Assembly: GCA_013398955.1 (NCBI GenBank)
Contig: VWPU01000911.1
Coordinates: 225,917 to 289,916, forward strand
Reading direction: 5' to 3'
Length of the DNA stretch: 64,000 nt
DNA from: Callaeas wilsoni
Lineage: Eukaryota > Chordata > Aves > Passeriformes > Callaeidae
The notes under the pieces were generated by a model. That model was not told where the DNA came from. It searched no databases and saw only the letters and a list, made by a program, of their open reading frames with translations. Shown here in pieces: positions 1-11,859 of the stretch (its first letter is position 1; every line of letters starts with the position of its first letter). The position numbers and the translations under genes were made by a program.

Positions 1-597
1 TACCCATGGAAACAAGGCACAAATGTCAGTTCATTATATAGAGCTTTCTCAGTACAATTTAATGACTTCTTATAATGAGAAAATTCTGACTTCTTAGAAG
101 TCTGTAAATAACTAGGGTGTTGTGTAGGGAATACAGTATGGTCATAGAATCACCCCAAGACAGGTGTCAACTAAACACACAAGAAAATCCTGGAGAAAAA
201 AGCATTTTCTGAGCATTCCTCACATTGGATAAAGCCAAAAATCCACAGTGCCATATCAAAAGATTTCTGTTTTACACTCAACCCAAGCTGTGATATTACA
301 CAGGCCCAAAACTTAAATACTCAGCTAAATTTGGCCACTTAACATATTAGTTTCATAATGGGAACAATTACTTCATGTCTTCTGTGTCCCATCGCAAATA
401 TCCTCTTATTCTCCAAGTAAGGAATTGGGCTCACCAGGTATCCCAAAAAATGGCTAAATGTGCACATGCAGTAGTGTGCCCAAGATAGCATCAAACCAGC
501 AGTGTGTACCATGCAGACAACCTGTGTGAAACATACAGAGCATATCAAATCCTGAATTTAAGATGTATGGAAATACATGTATGTGCTTCCATTCCAC

Positions 598-672
598 CTG
601 GAAATTTATGGAAGACAGTGTCAGGCAGTCGACCAATCAAGGAAAATATCTGGGCTTCTTCAGAGTGAACCT
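598..672 (-). other. Candidate coding exon (75 nt; 83 nt with the upstream acceptor)
   Basis: Two minus-strand acceptors lie close together, CTTACTTTTAG at 681 and GGCTCTCAG at 673; the donor is ATTTCCAG|GTGGAATG at 598. The most protein-like frame (VHSEEAQIFSLIGRLPDTVF, then HKFP) is open throughout. Using the inner acceptor it enters in phase 1, matching the exit of the 820-887 candidate. The intron between them would be 147 bases. Sequence left of this holds no further candidate in phase, so the rest of the gene would be outside the window. Confidence 0.33.
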
Positions 673-819
673 CTGAGAGCCTAAAAGTAAGATGGTTCTA
701 TTTCTGTAATATACTTTCAGAGAGCTACAGTAACATACAAATAATTTTATGCCCACCTCTGCCTGTAGAAAAAGTGTTAGAACTCAGAGTCTGAGACAGA
801 GTCAAAGTTAAAAACATAC

Positions 820-887
820 CATTACCAAACATCATCTTTGTTATTATTCTACTGGAAGACTTGTTAGCTGTGGCAGAAACAAATTCT
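820..887 (-). other. Candidate coding exon (68 nt)
   Basis: The minus strand reads TTTTCTTTCTTTTTCCCCCAG|A, a near-ideal acceptor, and after 68 bases GGTAATG|GTATGTTTTT, a good donor. Only one of three frames is open: 22 codons, phase 2 to 1, with segments EFVSATANKSSSRII and TKMMFGN. Its entry phase fits the 12,658 candidate. It is followed after a short gap by another candidate at 598-672. I do not recognise the protein. The excellent acceptor makes this one of the better calls. Confidence 0.42.
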
Positions 888-1214
888 CTGGGGGAAAAAG
901 AAAGAAAATGCTTAGATCTTAATCATTCTGTCTTGAATTCAAAGCACTTTAATAAAAGGTGGGAACATTGCTATCTTCCTAACTTTTACCATTTGGAAAT
1001 AGTCTAACAGAGATGAAAAATCTTAGACAAGTGTTAGAAACAAAGTCATGGTCAAACTGGGAAGAGAGCTTTGAACTCTGATCCCAGTCCCTGCTCCCTT
1101 CTGCCGTCTCTCCCTTCCAGAAAATGAAGAAACTGAAAAGAAAACTTTCACATTCAGCAATCTTTTTGTGCGCTTGTTCCATGGGTAATCAGAGAGACAT
1201 TACACATGTCCAGC

Positions 1215-1520
1215 GAGGCACACTTTAGATGCTGCTCCAGGCAGGTGACCCCGGAGCCGCGGAGCTCGGAGAATGCAGCGGGAGCGACAGGCGGCACATC
1301 CCCCCGGCAGGGCCACGCTGCTGCCCCTGCACCCCACAGCCCCTGCTCAGCCCTCGGGGAGCAGCCCAGCCTTGCCAAGCCAGTGGTGTCATCCCACCGC
1401 GGCACTGACAGCAGGGAGCTCGCTGGGCAACCCCATCCGCTCGTGCAACCCAACACTCCAATGGACAGCTCCGGGAGCACCTCGCTCGAGGCTCGAGCCC
1501 CGTCTCCCACTCCTAGTGCA
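1215..1520. other. Isolated CpG-rich block
   Basis: About 300 bases of clearly higher GC, with roughly twenty CpG dinucleotides (for example GGAGCCGCGGAGCTCGG and CCTCGCTCGAGGCTCGAG), flanked by AT-rich DNA. Open frames on both strands (up to 138 codons, 1,206-1,622) are what high GC produces and have proline- and serine-rich, repeat-like translations with no recognisable domain. It could be an orphan or alternative CpG-island promoter, or a GC-rich remnant of a retroelement. No splice donor of good quality marks a direction. Confidence 0.45.
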
Positions 1521-2884
1521 TACAAGCCCTTACACACACTGCTGAACCTGCCTGATCTGGGGCTTATCCAACATCCTCAGTGTAATAATCCACCTACAGG
1601 TCCTGGGAAACTTACAGCATAGTGCAACTACCCCTGCGCAATTGGAAAATAAGCGAAGATCTGGATAATAAGTAATGCAAAGATCTGGAGAGGCAGGAAA
1701 TCACAAAGCTGCCCCTGAATACAAGAACAGGGCATATATACACAATGTCTGAAAGAGTAAAAAAAATTATATAACACACAGATAAAAGAAAAGGAATAAA
1801 CAGTGTTACTTATAAAGCCCTCAGAAGGTAAAATGCTATCTTACTCCATGTATAACCTCAATAAAGCATCCTCAGCTATTCAGCACATTAAACTCCCCTT
1901 TAAACACCTATCAAAATAATCAAAATAATTTAAAGTTCCATAGTTCAATTGTCCCAATGCCTAAACTGTTGTACTCAACTAATTCAGTTAATCCATTAAA
2001 AAGGCATGGAAATTTTGGCCTACACTGCTTCAAGTTCTCTCTAGGATAAGAGTATTTTGTGTACTCCCTCAGGTGTGTCCCCTCTAAGAGCCCATGTGCT
2101 AAAATAGTATGAGCCAAATTAGCAAAGCAGTTCCCCCAGGATACCAGGCACAACACCAGGCCTAAGTCTACTGCTCTTTTTGCAGGTGAAATGTGAGCTA
2201 AAATTCTGAACGGAGATTTACAGTACTTCACTTCTGAAAAATTGTTTTAATTGAGAGCTACGCATATACCAGTACGAGCTAGAAAGCCCTGTATAATGGC
2301 AAACACTCTCTAAGAGCATAAATGAGTAGGCCCATATTTCACTGGTAGACATTCACCGTAGCATTATAGTCACATTCTCCTGAAGCTCCATGGATGTTGA
2401 GTATGAATGATTTCAAATTCCTGGAAGAAAGCAAGCTACCAAGAAAATGTGTTCTTTGCCAGGGAGGTAGCTTGATGCTAGAAGACATTTCAGAGTTTTT
2501 CCCTAACAATCTCTCTCTCAAATAAGCTTTGAACTAAACCACCAGAAGCAAGCAGCTGTAGACAATGCTCCCATTCTCAGGCCATATGCATGCTCATATG
2601 CAAAAATGCATCACCACCTCGAGTTCTGCTGAACATAACAGTCTCTTGTAAGGAGGAAGAGATTTGGCTTATTTTTAATTCACAGAAAGACAATCACAGG
2701 ATTCAGCAATGTCCACTTCAAAAGATCTAAAGCTAGAAATGTGACATGAGCTGCATATGAAAGATTCAGGAAAAAAATACTTTTGCATTGTTCCTCTTAA
2801 AATGCCATAATATAGCTATTAATTTTCATGCACTAACAAACTATTATTTCAAGAAAAGGGCAATATTAAATACTGAAATCAGCA
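1521..2884. other. Non-coding stretch, nothing recognised
   Basis: AT-rich sequence between the CpG-rich block and the old CR1. A 103-codon minus-strand open frame at 1,920-2,231 has no domain I recognise and no matching splice sites. A strong minus-strand acceptor-like tract at about 1,746-1,770 has no paired donor. Likely intronic or intergenic. Confidence 0.6.
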
Positions 2885-4020
2885 GCTGGGGGTCTCTAGT
2901 CCTGCTCAAGGCAGACTTAGCTTCAATGCTGAACCATGCTGCTCAGGACTCCACCCAGGGATAGAGAATCCACCACCTCTTTCACCACTGTCACAATGGA
3001 GGATATTTTTCCTTATGCTCAACCTGAATTTCTCCACCTGAAACTTCTGACAATCACCTCATGCCTGTCCTTTCACTATGCACCTCTAAAAGGAGCCTGA
3101 CCCCTCTTCTTCATAATGATTCTACAGATAATTGGAGTCAACTGGAGCATCCCCTCAGCCTTCTCAGGTGAGACACAATGAGCTCTCACAGCCTTTCCTG
3201 GTATGTGCTCTGGCGCTGTGACCCAACCACCTCAGTGGTCCTCGACTGTGCTCCCTACAGTCCCTCTCTATGGGTATTCAGTCTCAGAAGCTCAGAGCAG
3301 GAAAACCCTTCTCTCAAACTGCTGTCTACACTCCTGCTCATGCAGCCTAGCCTACAGTTTGATTTTGTGGCTACAAGGTCTTGCTGCTGAACTCTAGTCA
3401 ACTTCCTGCCCGTTAGGATCACCAGGTCTTCCATGCAAAGCTGTTTTCTGCCTTTCTTTTTGTTAAACTTCTTGGGTTCCTGCTAGCCCATTCCAGCTTT
3501 CTCAAGTTCCTCTGAATGGCTGCTCCTGTAATCCACTACTTCCACCAATTCGGTGTCACCTTTGATTTGCTGACCGTGCGCTCAAAACTGTCATTTGTAT
3601 CACCCATGAAAATATTAAACACTGGCACCAGTATCAGCCCCCAAGGAACACTGCCAATAACTCTCTGCCAGTTCAATGCTGGCTCAGCCAATTTTTCACA
3701 CACTGTAGTCTATCTAACAATCCTTCCAGGGGGAATTTGGTTTGGCTCCAGGGAGGCTAATGAAAGTGTCAAAAAACTTGGTACCATCAAAGTAAACAAG
3801 GTCCTCTTCTCTCCCTTTGCCAATAGTTTTTTATCTCCATCACTTCTTCGCACTCAGGAAGAATTTGCCCATGATAAATTCACGTTTGGCTGTCCTCTTG
3901 TTCTCCATGTGCCTAGAAATGACTTCCAGGAGGACCAGTGCCGCAGTACTCCCAGTGATCAAGCCGAGGTCAGTCAGCCTGCTGTTCTCCAGATGTTTCT
4001 TAGTGCCTTAGAGCACAATT
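2885..4020 (-). mobile_element. Old, degenerate CR1 LINE fragment (3' half of ORF2 plus 3' end)
   Basis: The plus strand reads as the complement of a CR1 non-LTR retrotransposon, so the element lies on the minus strand. Its 3'-proximal part is at 2.9-3.2 kb, with the familiar block about cutting down bleeding-edge text replaced here by CR1 phrases such as CCTCAGCCTTCTCAGGTGAG and CTCTCACAGCCTTTCCT. A central block follows at 3.3-3.45 kb (ATCACCAGGTCTTCCATGCA). The part encoding the end of the reverse transcriptase lies at 3.5-4.0 kb (GAAAATATTAAACACTGGCA, CTTCCAGGAGGACCAGTGCC). Divergence is high, with many indels and stops, so it cannot make protein. It is 5'-truncated at about 4,020, as is usual for CR1. 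A 168-codon plus-strand open frame inside it (3,516-4,022) is an antisense by-product. The match is from memory of CR1 consensus sequences, not from an alignment. Confidence 0.85.
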
Positions 4021-7000
4021 AAACACCTCAGGGTCTGATTTCTTCTGTCTGCATGATCCACAAGAATGATGACCCTGTTTCATTTGACCTGCGGTAACCT
4101 GAGATTACTACCTGTTTGCCAGCAATTCCAAATGCAGAAGAGCTGGAAATACTGGTATCTTGGAGAACAAGCAGCACAGGCAGTTTGCCTCAACCCTTCC
4201 TGTTTCTTTCAAGAGGCTACCCAATACTACAAACCAAAGTTTACAAATACCTCTGCCTCACTTTAAAAAAAACCCAAACAACAAAAACCTTAAGTCTAAA
4301 CACAGTAAAGTATTTTAATTGTGTTTGAAAATATAAGTACAATTTAGTCCAAGATTTCCTCTACATTCTGATTTTTTAAAAAGCTTGTTTTTCAATAGGG
4401 GGAAGAACAAGAAGTTACTGTGATTCTGAGGCAAGTTCTAAAAAAACCTCAGCTGCCAAGAGGAAGCAAGCGAGCTTCCTCATCAAATAATGTGTGGCAC
4501 CTAATGAACAAAACCTAAAATCCAGATGTCTGCCATCCTGGGAGGTCTGCAGTGGACAGGTTATTCACAAGTCTGTTGTTCTAGGCCCAAGTGTCTAAAC
4601 ACAAACAAGTCTTCTTGTCAGGGACCTAGACTTTCAGGGCTGGTAGGCAACTGGACAAACAATCACACAATTTGCTCACAAAAACTTACCAGAAACAGTT
4701 AAGATTCCAAAGGACATCGATAAGCTTGGACAGGACTTTCCAATCTAATTTTTAAAATGACTTGCTCTGCTTGCCACAGTTCACAGTTTGGGAGAAAACA
4801 GGTGGAACACCTTTGCAATACTCTAGAACTGCTATAGGATACATTAATTCGGCAGCAATCTCTGGGGCGCACGGGTCTTTCGCAAGCCTTAAATGGCAAC
4901 ACAAAGAATCTGATTGCAAGAGACTCATCGGCCCACTCAAGAATCAAACACTTGAAATCATCTGAGACAGTTTCTTCTATGAGTAGTCCAGGTTTGCACT
5001 GAAACCTCGTCAGGAAGCAGGAAAAGACCTTTCTTTTCTTTCTAAAAAGATTTTAACTGGAGGGGCACTCTGGAACACAAAAAGCTCTCAAACATGGCTG
5101 TGGATCCTTCCTTATTAAAGGCTGGGCCCTTAATGAAGCCCTCTCAGAATGGGTGGATTTCATGCGTATGTGAATGCGAACACATACCCATCATTAAGCA
5201 GCAACTCAGAAACACTGAGTGGTCCTTTGTCTTTATCTTCAAATGCCTGTTCACAATGCAATACTACTCACAATGCTGGACCCTTTTTGTCATTTAATAA
5301 ACAAATTTTGAACAAACCAAACTCCATTAATAAAGAGTTTTTAAAATATGAGCCAACAAACCACAACTCATTTAGGCTCTCAACACTCTCAAAAAATTAT
5401 CTCCATGTGTATCCAACATTTTCAAAAGACTGGGGAAACAGATGAGTTTCTCCTGAATACTGTGGGTATCAATGATGGCAGGCTTCTGTACACAAGCAAA
5501 TACTTGTTATGCAGTTTACTATTCCCTGTGCTCCTGAAATGAGTACATCCTACCACCTACAGTCATTATTTATGACCCGAGTTCGTCTGTTGACCTAAAC
5601 TGCAATGTTGTGGTGAAGGAAAGAAGCAGACTTAACTACGGATATGCCAGGTTATGCGATCAACCCTACCTTCTTCATAGTACTATATAAACTCAGAAGA
5701 GAGACTCCTTTAGTTCAGTGGGCTCTAAGGACCTATTTTTTTCATTATCAATATTAACACTGTCCTGAATTCTTGCTGTTTGAGATGTTCATGAATTTAC
5801 AAGTTACACCACAGACAGCTTAAAAATTTCTTCCAGATAGGAAGATTTTTCCTCAGGAACTTGAAAAGTGGAAGATGAACTCACACGTCTGTGCTTCAAC
5901 ATCTTTTCTGTTTTCATTGCATCAGATTAAATGACTCATCCCAGTCCACGACTATAACTGGATTTGTGAAAACTGGCTCTTGGTAACTCTTTCTGATGTT
6001 GGCATTAAATACCTTAGTTTGCTTTATATCAGTTAAATTATGACAAGTCAAACATTTGGCTAAAGCTTAGGAAGCGCAAATGAGTTCTCATCATTGTAAA
6101 CATTCTCAGTACAAGGGCAAAGTCAGCTCACAGGAAAAAGTACACCACTTCCACAGTTAATTATCTTTAATTCACACTTCCAGGGCACAGGCCTATCCCT
6201 GCAGAAGAAATCCAGAGATGTAAGACAGCAAAGGCAGATTCCCAAAACGTAAAGGCAAGTATTCAATATAATACATTTACACACTGAATATTTTCTTGAA
6301 AAGAAGAATGCCTCAGGACCACCCATGGCAGCAACAGCAACTTCCAGTACAACACAACCAGCCAGAGGGCTGATTTAAGGAAAAAAAGCAAAAGAAAAAG
6401 AACTGTAGGAAAACATTTGACGTAGGCACTCCTAAGAAACACTGAGGTCTGGAAAGAGAGCACTAACACATAAAACACAGGTTCCCTCTGCTGCCAAGTC
6501 CCATGGTTTGTGATTCAGCTCTTTGAGTGCACTATGAATATGAAAAGTGTGGAAAACATCTGCCTTTTAATTTGGGGTTTTGTTGTTGGCAGCTATTATT
6601 TTTTAATAATGCCTCGTACACCTCAAAAATATAGAGTAAAACTGTAAACTGGAGGAGCTGCAGTTAAAAACAATGTTGCCACAAGTAGAGGATATTGACC
6701 TGTACTGTTTCATTAGATCTCCTTTTGGCAAGATTTTCTGGAGAACCACCAAGAAAGTACCAGAGGCCCATAAAAACTGAAAGGAGAAGTTCTCTTAGTA
6801 AAATGGATTATTTAAACTTTGGGTTCTCATTTTGTTTATATTATCACCTATTTAAAACTCACATTTCTTAACCAACAGTCAAAGAAGAAGTGGCTTCATG
6901 AAAAAAACTCCAACAGTCTGGCTCCAGGTGGGTGGTGAAAACTGCTCCTGTAGTTCTCCAGCAGAGAAAAACCAAAACAATAAACCTCTAGCCAACATAA

Positions 7001-9680
7001 AAAAGCCACTTCACAAGTAAGCCACACCTCAAACAAGACTGGATAGTTAAGATTACAGGTAGGCTTTATGGGTTTTATCTTCCTATCTTTATAACCACAG
7101 AGAAAGAAAGATGGAAATATTGTTTTTCTCAGTTCTTTTGATCACTACTGGGAATCTTTGCTGATTGTTTAACACATGTAGAATTGAGTACTTGTGAATG
7201 CTTCCAAACTTTTAATGAGCTTTACAAACTGTATTATTATGTTTATGTAGATTTTCCTAGATGGAAGTACAGATACAGGTTTAGACAAGATATATCTACA
7301 TCTAACTATGCATACATGTCAGGTCATAAACTCAAGGTTTTACATCCAGCTGCTCTGCTACAGGAGAAGTGGCAGCTGTGCCCGCAGACAAGTCAAAATA
7401 TAGTTTACTGAAATGAAACTATCAATACAAAACTATTCATGTAAAGAGAATAATTGCTGACGAAATCCCTTCCTCTATATTTAAGGAATGAATCTCTTTG
7501 AGTAGAGGAGAATTTTCCATTTTTTTTCTGTTGAGTGGCACACTCGTGTCATTGAGGTTTATCTTTTTAATAACGATTTGCAGCACAGTCAGTTTTCAAT
7601 TAAGGAACTGATCATGTCCAAGTAATTGTAAATGATACAATGAAGTCACAGATTACAGGATAGTTCCTATTTGCAGTAATTTTGGTTTACTCAAATGTAG
7701 CAAATCTGCTTTTAGTTTTTCTTGAAAGCTGATCAGACTCCCTTTTCTGTTTGCATTAGGAACCAAAGCAGACAGATTTAAACTACAGAGCAGAACAGTA
7801 ACAGCCACCTTCCACCTTTTCACTTTCCTGCAGTGAACTCACTTGTTGCAGAAGGAAAACTATTTGCCCATCAACCTTCCCTCAAACTTTGCCTTGCCCA
7901 GAACATTAGCCCATCACCTGGAACAGAGGGGAGCAGAAGCCAGACGCACGTGACACTGACCACCTCGTACCGATGAATAAAGAATAATGAACACCCCACA
8001 ATGCATCCAAACAGTAACTGCCAAGTCTCCTTATTCCTGCTGTGTCCTTATGAACGCAGCTTTTTTGGAAACATCCCGGTCAATGCAGTGGCTGCCATCT
8101 CAGCATTCCTTCAATCACACTACCTCATGGCGGGTGAGTGGCTTTGTCACCCACACCCCTGCCTGCAGCTACCACTGGACAAAACACACTGTTAGAGACA
8201 CCAGGAGAGCTGAACAGCATCTTGGGCCCTCCCCTTCCCTGCACAAGGGACTGCAGGAAGGTGAGTGTGGGCAAAACTCCGACATCCAAGAGAGACATCT
8301 CTGCGGCAGGGCTGGTAAGTGCTTCCAGCTACAGCATCAACCTCAAGACACTTGGGGGGTTTTTATGCAGCAGATTCCTTTCCTCACTACATAACTCAGT
8401 GCTCTTCCTACGTCACTGAAGTCAGAAGAGATTTCGCTTCAAACAGCCTCAGCTGCCTCCAGAGCAATACCAAGCTTGGGGCCATACATGGCCCCGTTTG
8501 CTCCACAAAGCCCACTCTCAGTGCACTGCCAGCCTTCTCTCCAAGGGCTTAAAGCTAGGGCTTCTGTGCACCTTCCCATCTCCAAGACTCACACCTAGAA
8601 CACTGGTGAACTGACTCCAAAGCAGCCTAAAATCATCAGGGAGAAGCAGCTGCACAATAACTAAGCAAAAAAAAAAACCCAAACAAAAAAGGCCCTAAAG
8701 AACTAACTCCTTCCAGTTATTATTTAGATGTTTGCTCTGAGATTGGTAAGAGTGTCTGTGGAGAGCGGGAATGTAACAGCAGATATATTGGACAGCGCAT
8801 CCTGGAGACCACCTTTTTTGTCATAAAAGCTGCCGTCAGTTATTGCTATGCAAGTAACAGTACACCAAGTATACTCATATTTGCAAATACTCAGGATGAC
8901 TCCAGGCATAACTCCAGAGCATGTCTTGTGAAGTCCCAAGATCTTGTTAGGTCAGTCTTTGTCTTACAGTGCACTGTAGACTTGAATTCATTGTGTTCAA
9001 CTTCAGAGACATCTTTAGAAAGCAGTGTGATGCTTGAGAAAACATCTCCTTATTAAAAAGGCTGTGCTTTTAAGTAATTAAAGTTTTTTCCTAGACATTT
9101 GTTAGAAGACAACAGCATCCTCTCAGACAAGATTATAAACCAGCTGAGTGTGGTAACCATCACATACAATAACCCAGATCCATAAAGCAATCTCTCTGGA
9201 GAAGAGAAGCAATCAAACCAAACAAAAATCCCAGGTTACCTTTTTTTCCGCCTCTCTGTCTTGTTTTGCTAAGGAAGCCCAAAAGTCTCTATTATGATAC
9301 TGGGGAAACCACATACAAATATAGAAGGTTACACCAAGCTTAGACTCATAGCTAATTTAAATCAGCATGCATGAGAGGTAGGAATACAGACAATTACTGA
9401 ACTATTGACACCATTGTATTCAAAGGTTTTGCTCATTCAACCTTCGACAACTTAAGACCGGACCCTCCCTGCTTCACGGAAAAGCAGCCTTCACAATGCA
9501 GATTACGACCTACAATACCTATACCAGGTTATGGAAATGAAATCTTATTGAAGAAGAAAGATCTAGAAAGAGTGAAAACAAACTGACAGCTTATATAAGG
9601 CTTGAACACCTCTACTGAACCACTCTATGACTTTATTCCGGAGCAGCTCTTCAGCACAAAGAGTCTCCAGCAAAGCCAAA

Positions 9681-9716
9681 GATAAATAAAATAGGTAAGT
9701 CAGGATAAATAAAATA
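9681..9716 (+). repeat. 13-nt direct repeat
   Basis: GATAAATAAAATA occurs at 9,681-9,693 and 9,704-9,716, 23 bases apart. The segment between holds GGTAAGTC, a chance donor word. No inserted element lies between the copies. Confidence 0.85.
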
Positions 9717-10119
9717 AATACATTCAAGTTTGTAATTTCATATTCTGTAGACTCTAATTGAGCATCCTGCATGCACTATTACCACTTTGAATGGGTGTTC
9801 AGTGAAGAAAGACTGACTTTGCTGGTTTTTTAACTGCTATCTGAAAAAGTTCTAATGCAGTTCTTATTGCTTTGCACAATAAAAGCATACTGAAATGCAG
9901 AGTGTTTTAAAATGGTCTCACTGGAGTAGAAAACAAGTAATTTGCCAGAAATCACACTTTTTACTCTGCTGTATTATACATACAGTGAAATTACTAAATC
10001 GAAACAGTTGGGATACAGTTTAACATGTACAACTTTTGCATTTTGTACCTCTATCAATCTTGTTTATTTTACTGTATACACATATTTACAAGAACCAGGA
10101 AAGGGGAATTTTACCCTTG

Positions 10120-10136
10120 GAGAGAGAGAGAGAGAC
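10120..10136 (+). repeat. (GA)n microsatellite, 8 units
   Basis: An uninterrupted GAGAGAGAGAGAGAGA run next to ACTCTTCTG. It is short and likely polymorphic. Confidence 0.95.
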
Positions 10137-11710
10137 TCTTCTGAATTATGAATTGCTTTATGACATTAAATCCTAACAAGATGCATCTCAGAAGACCATT
10201 TATGCTGCAGCCTGCTAGAGCTCAGTGTTAAGATGCACTATATGCAAGCTCTATATCAGATTAGAAAACAATTACATCACTCAGTGAGTGTTTGGTATTT
10301 GACATTTTGCTTTCTCCAGATTACCTGTGTCATATAAATTTTCACAGGCCATTACAGAAATTCACATCAGCAAACAGAATTTAAAATTTCCTACTTGTTT
10401 AGGCTATGGAAGCTACCTTACATATACAACAACAAGCCCTTATTTACACCATTTAACTAAAATTAACTCAGATGTTTTCAGTTATTTCAGGCGGACTTGT
10501 TTACTCGCAGATAGCTTAGGCTTGTTCCTCAACACCACAAAGCTCAGAGGATGCCAGGGGAATACAGATGAAGCAAATGTTGGAATTTACATCCATGACA
10601 TGTGACTGTCAGTGTGTCACAAAAACCAGGCTGATTTCTGATGAAAGAAGCCACAAAGCTGAAGCCACATAAGACAAATCATTTGGAGAGTTCACTACTT
10701 TGATTTAGGTTAAACGGATTTATGAGCTTAGAAACAGGACTAAGTTACTGTAATTTGAGCAGCTGAGCTGCGTAGCTGACTATACATGCGCACTTTGGCC
10801 TACAGCAAAAGCCAGGTCAAGCACATTTTTGCCTTATGAAAGTCACATGATAGATTTGAATGGACAAAATTCAAAGAAAGGGGATTTATGGAGTCTACTC
10901 AGTTTACCTCACCACTGGGACAAGACTACTCCCAGCAGAAGTTGCAGATAGCCAATCAACAAAACATCCTTATCCAGTGATCTGCTGCAAGGTCCATCCC
11001 ATGGGAGCGCCAGACTGATATTCCCACCACGAGACCCACCAGATGTCCACATTCCAGAGAGCATGGACCATCAAGAATTCTCTGTATGTGAAAACTCCGC
11101 ATGGTGTGCCCCACCACGTGCCTGGCCAGGTACCTAACACAACAGCCAGCTCTTAATGCATCTCTCACGGTGACACAAAGGGGCACACAGCAGCGCCTGC
11201 TAAGTGACTGCACTAGGCTGCCCACTGCCATAGAAACAGACAGCTCTCCCACTACAGCTGAAGTTTGAGATACAGGGTTGCAGATCAGCGACATGTTACA
11301 TAACCCATTTGTTCATGACTGAACACACTGTTAAAAGGCTCAGACACATCATCAGATGGTGGCCAGATACTGGTGATCCAATTCATTGTAACTCAACAAA
11401 GTTGCTGCCTAGAGTCAAAAGCAAACAAGGATTATCTGGAGCTCTGTGTGTGCCCTGCACACCTCAATTTATGCTTAAAGGAGAATGGCACAATATTGGA
11501 TTGGCTGAAGCTTAATTTAAGACAATATTAATATATAAGTTACAAGCTTAAGCTGGAGGAAAATGGGAAAGTAGGCATCTTCCTGAACAGAGAGACAGCA
11601 TTAGATGCCGTAACAACCACCACACTCTTGAATCTTGTTACCTATTTTAAGTCACAGGTCACAACCCAGCAAGGCCACTTTCTCCAGCTGACTACACTGA
11701 TTCACAGTAC

Positions 11711-11859
11711 CTAGAGGATCTGACCCACGTTATCGATGTACTCCTTGTGCCCCTTGAGCTCTAAAACCATTACCTCTGGCTTGACAGGACTAAAATTTAC
11801 CCACTTTCTTCCTCCCATCAGGAATCTTGGATGAATGGCAACTGCTGCTAAACCCAATG
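11711..11859 (-). other. Open segment after a strong acceptor; possible exon
   Basis: The minus strand has a good acceptor, TTTCTTCTCTCTGATTAG, at 11,860. After it, one frame is open for 48 codons to a TAG at 11,711-11,713, with protein-like text (HPRFLMGGRKWVNFSPV, LELKGHKEYIDNVGQIL). Donor-like sites inside it are AAGTGG|GTAAAT (exon 11,801-11,859) and CCAGAG|GTAATG. It could be an internal exon using either donor, a terminal exon, or chance. Using the GTAAAT donor in a different frame would give phase 2 to 1. No homologue is recognised. Confidence 0.22.

Larger units (their letters stand above)
4021..11710. other. Non-coding stretch with isolated splice-like signals
   Basis: Mostly AT-rich DNA without recognised repeats. 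A minus-strand donor CTG|GTAAGTTT lies at 4,690, next to an open region up to 4,947 that lacks a convincing acceptor. A 34-base segment at 4,419-4,452 has a strong minus-strand acceptor and a weak donor. A strong minus-strand acceptor at about 6,779 precedes an open frame without a good donor. Open frames of 60-135 codons, including 7,987-8,394 and 10,956-11,294, show no known domain. Confidence 0.5.

Noticed and set aside
339..521. Minus-strand segment between CACACAG and ACCTG|GTGAGC
   Set aside because: Plausible splice sites, but the phase does not follow the 598-672 candidate and the open frame is rich in Cys, Met and His, unlike the other segments.
979..1130. Minus-strand open segment after a strong acceptor (TTTTCTTTTCAG)
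   Set aside because: The only usable donor (AATG|GTAAAAG) is weak and its exit phase does not fit the adjacent 820-887 candidate.
1154..1622. Overlapping 78-138 codon frames on both strands
   Set aside because: GC-rich block with few stop codons; the translations are Pro/Ser/Ala-rich without a domain, and frames are open on both strands at once.
3516..4022. 168-codon plus-strand open frame
   Set aside because: It lies antisense over a recognisable, decayed CR1 copy; the translation reflects complement of the retroelement, not a host gene.
8174..8260. Plus-strand segment between CTGCCTGCAG and GCAGGAAG|GTGAGTG
   Set aside because: Good splice-site pair but isolated on the plus strand, with no neighbouring exon; used as an example of how often such pairs occur by chance.
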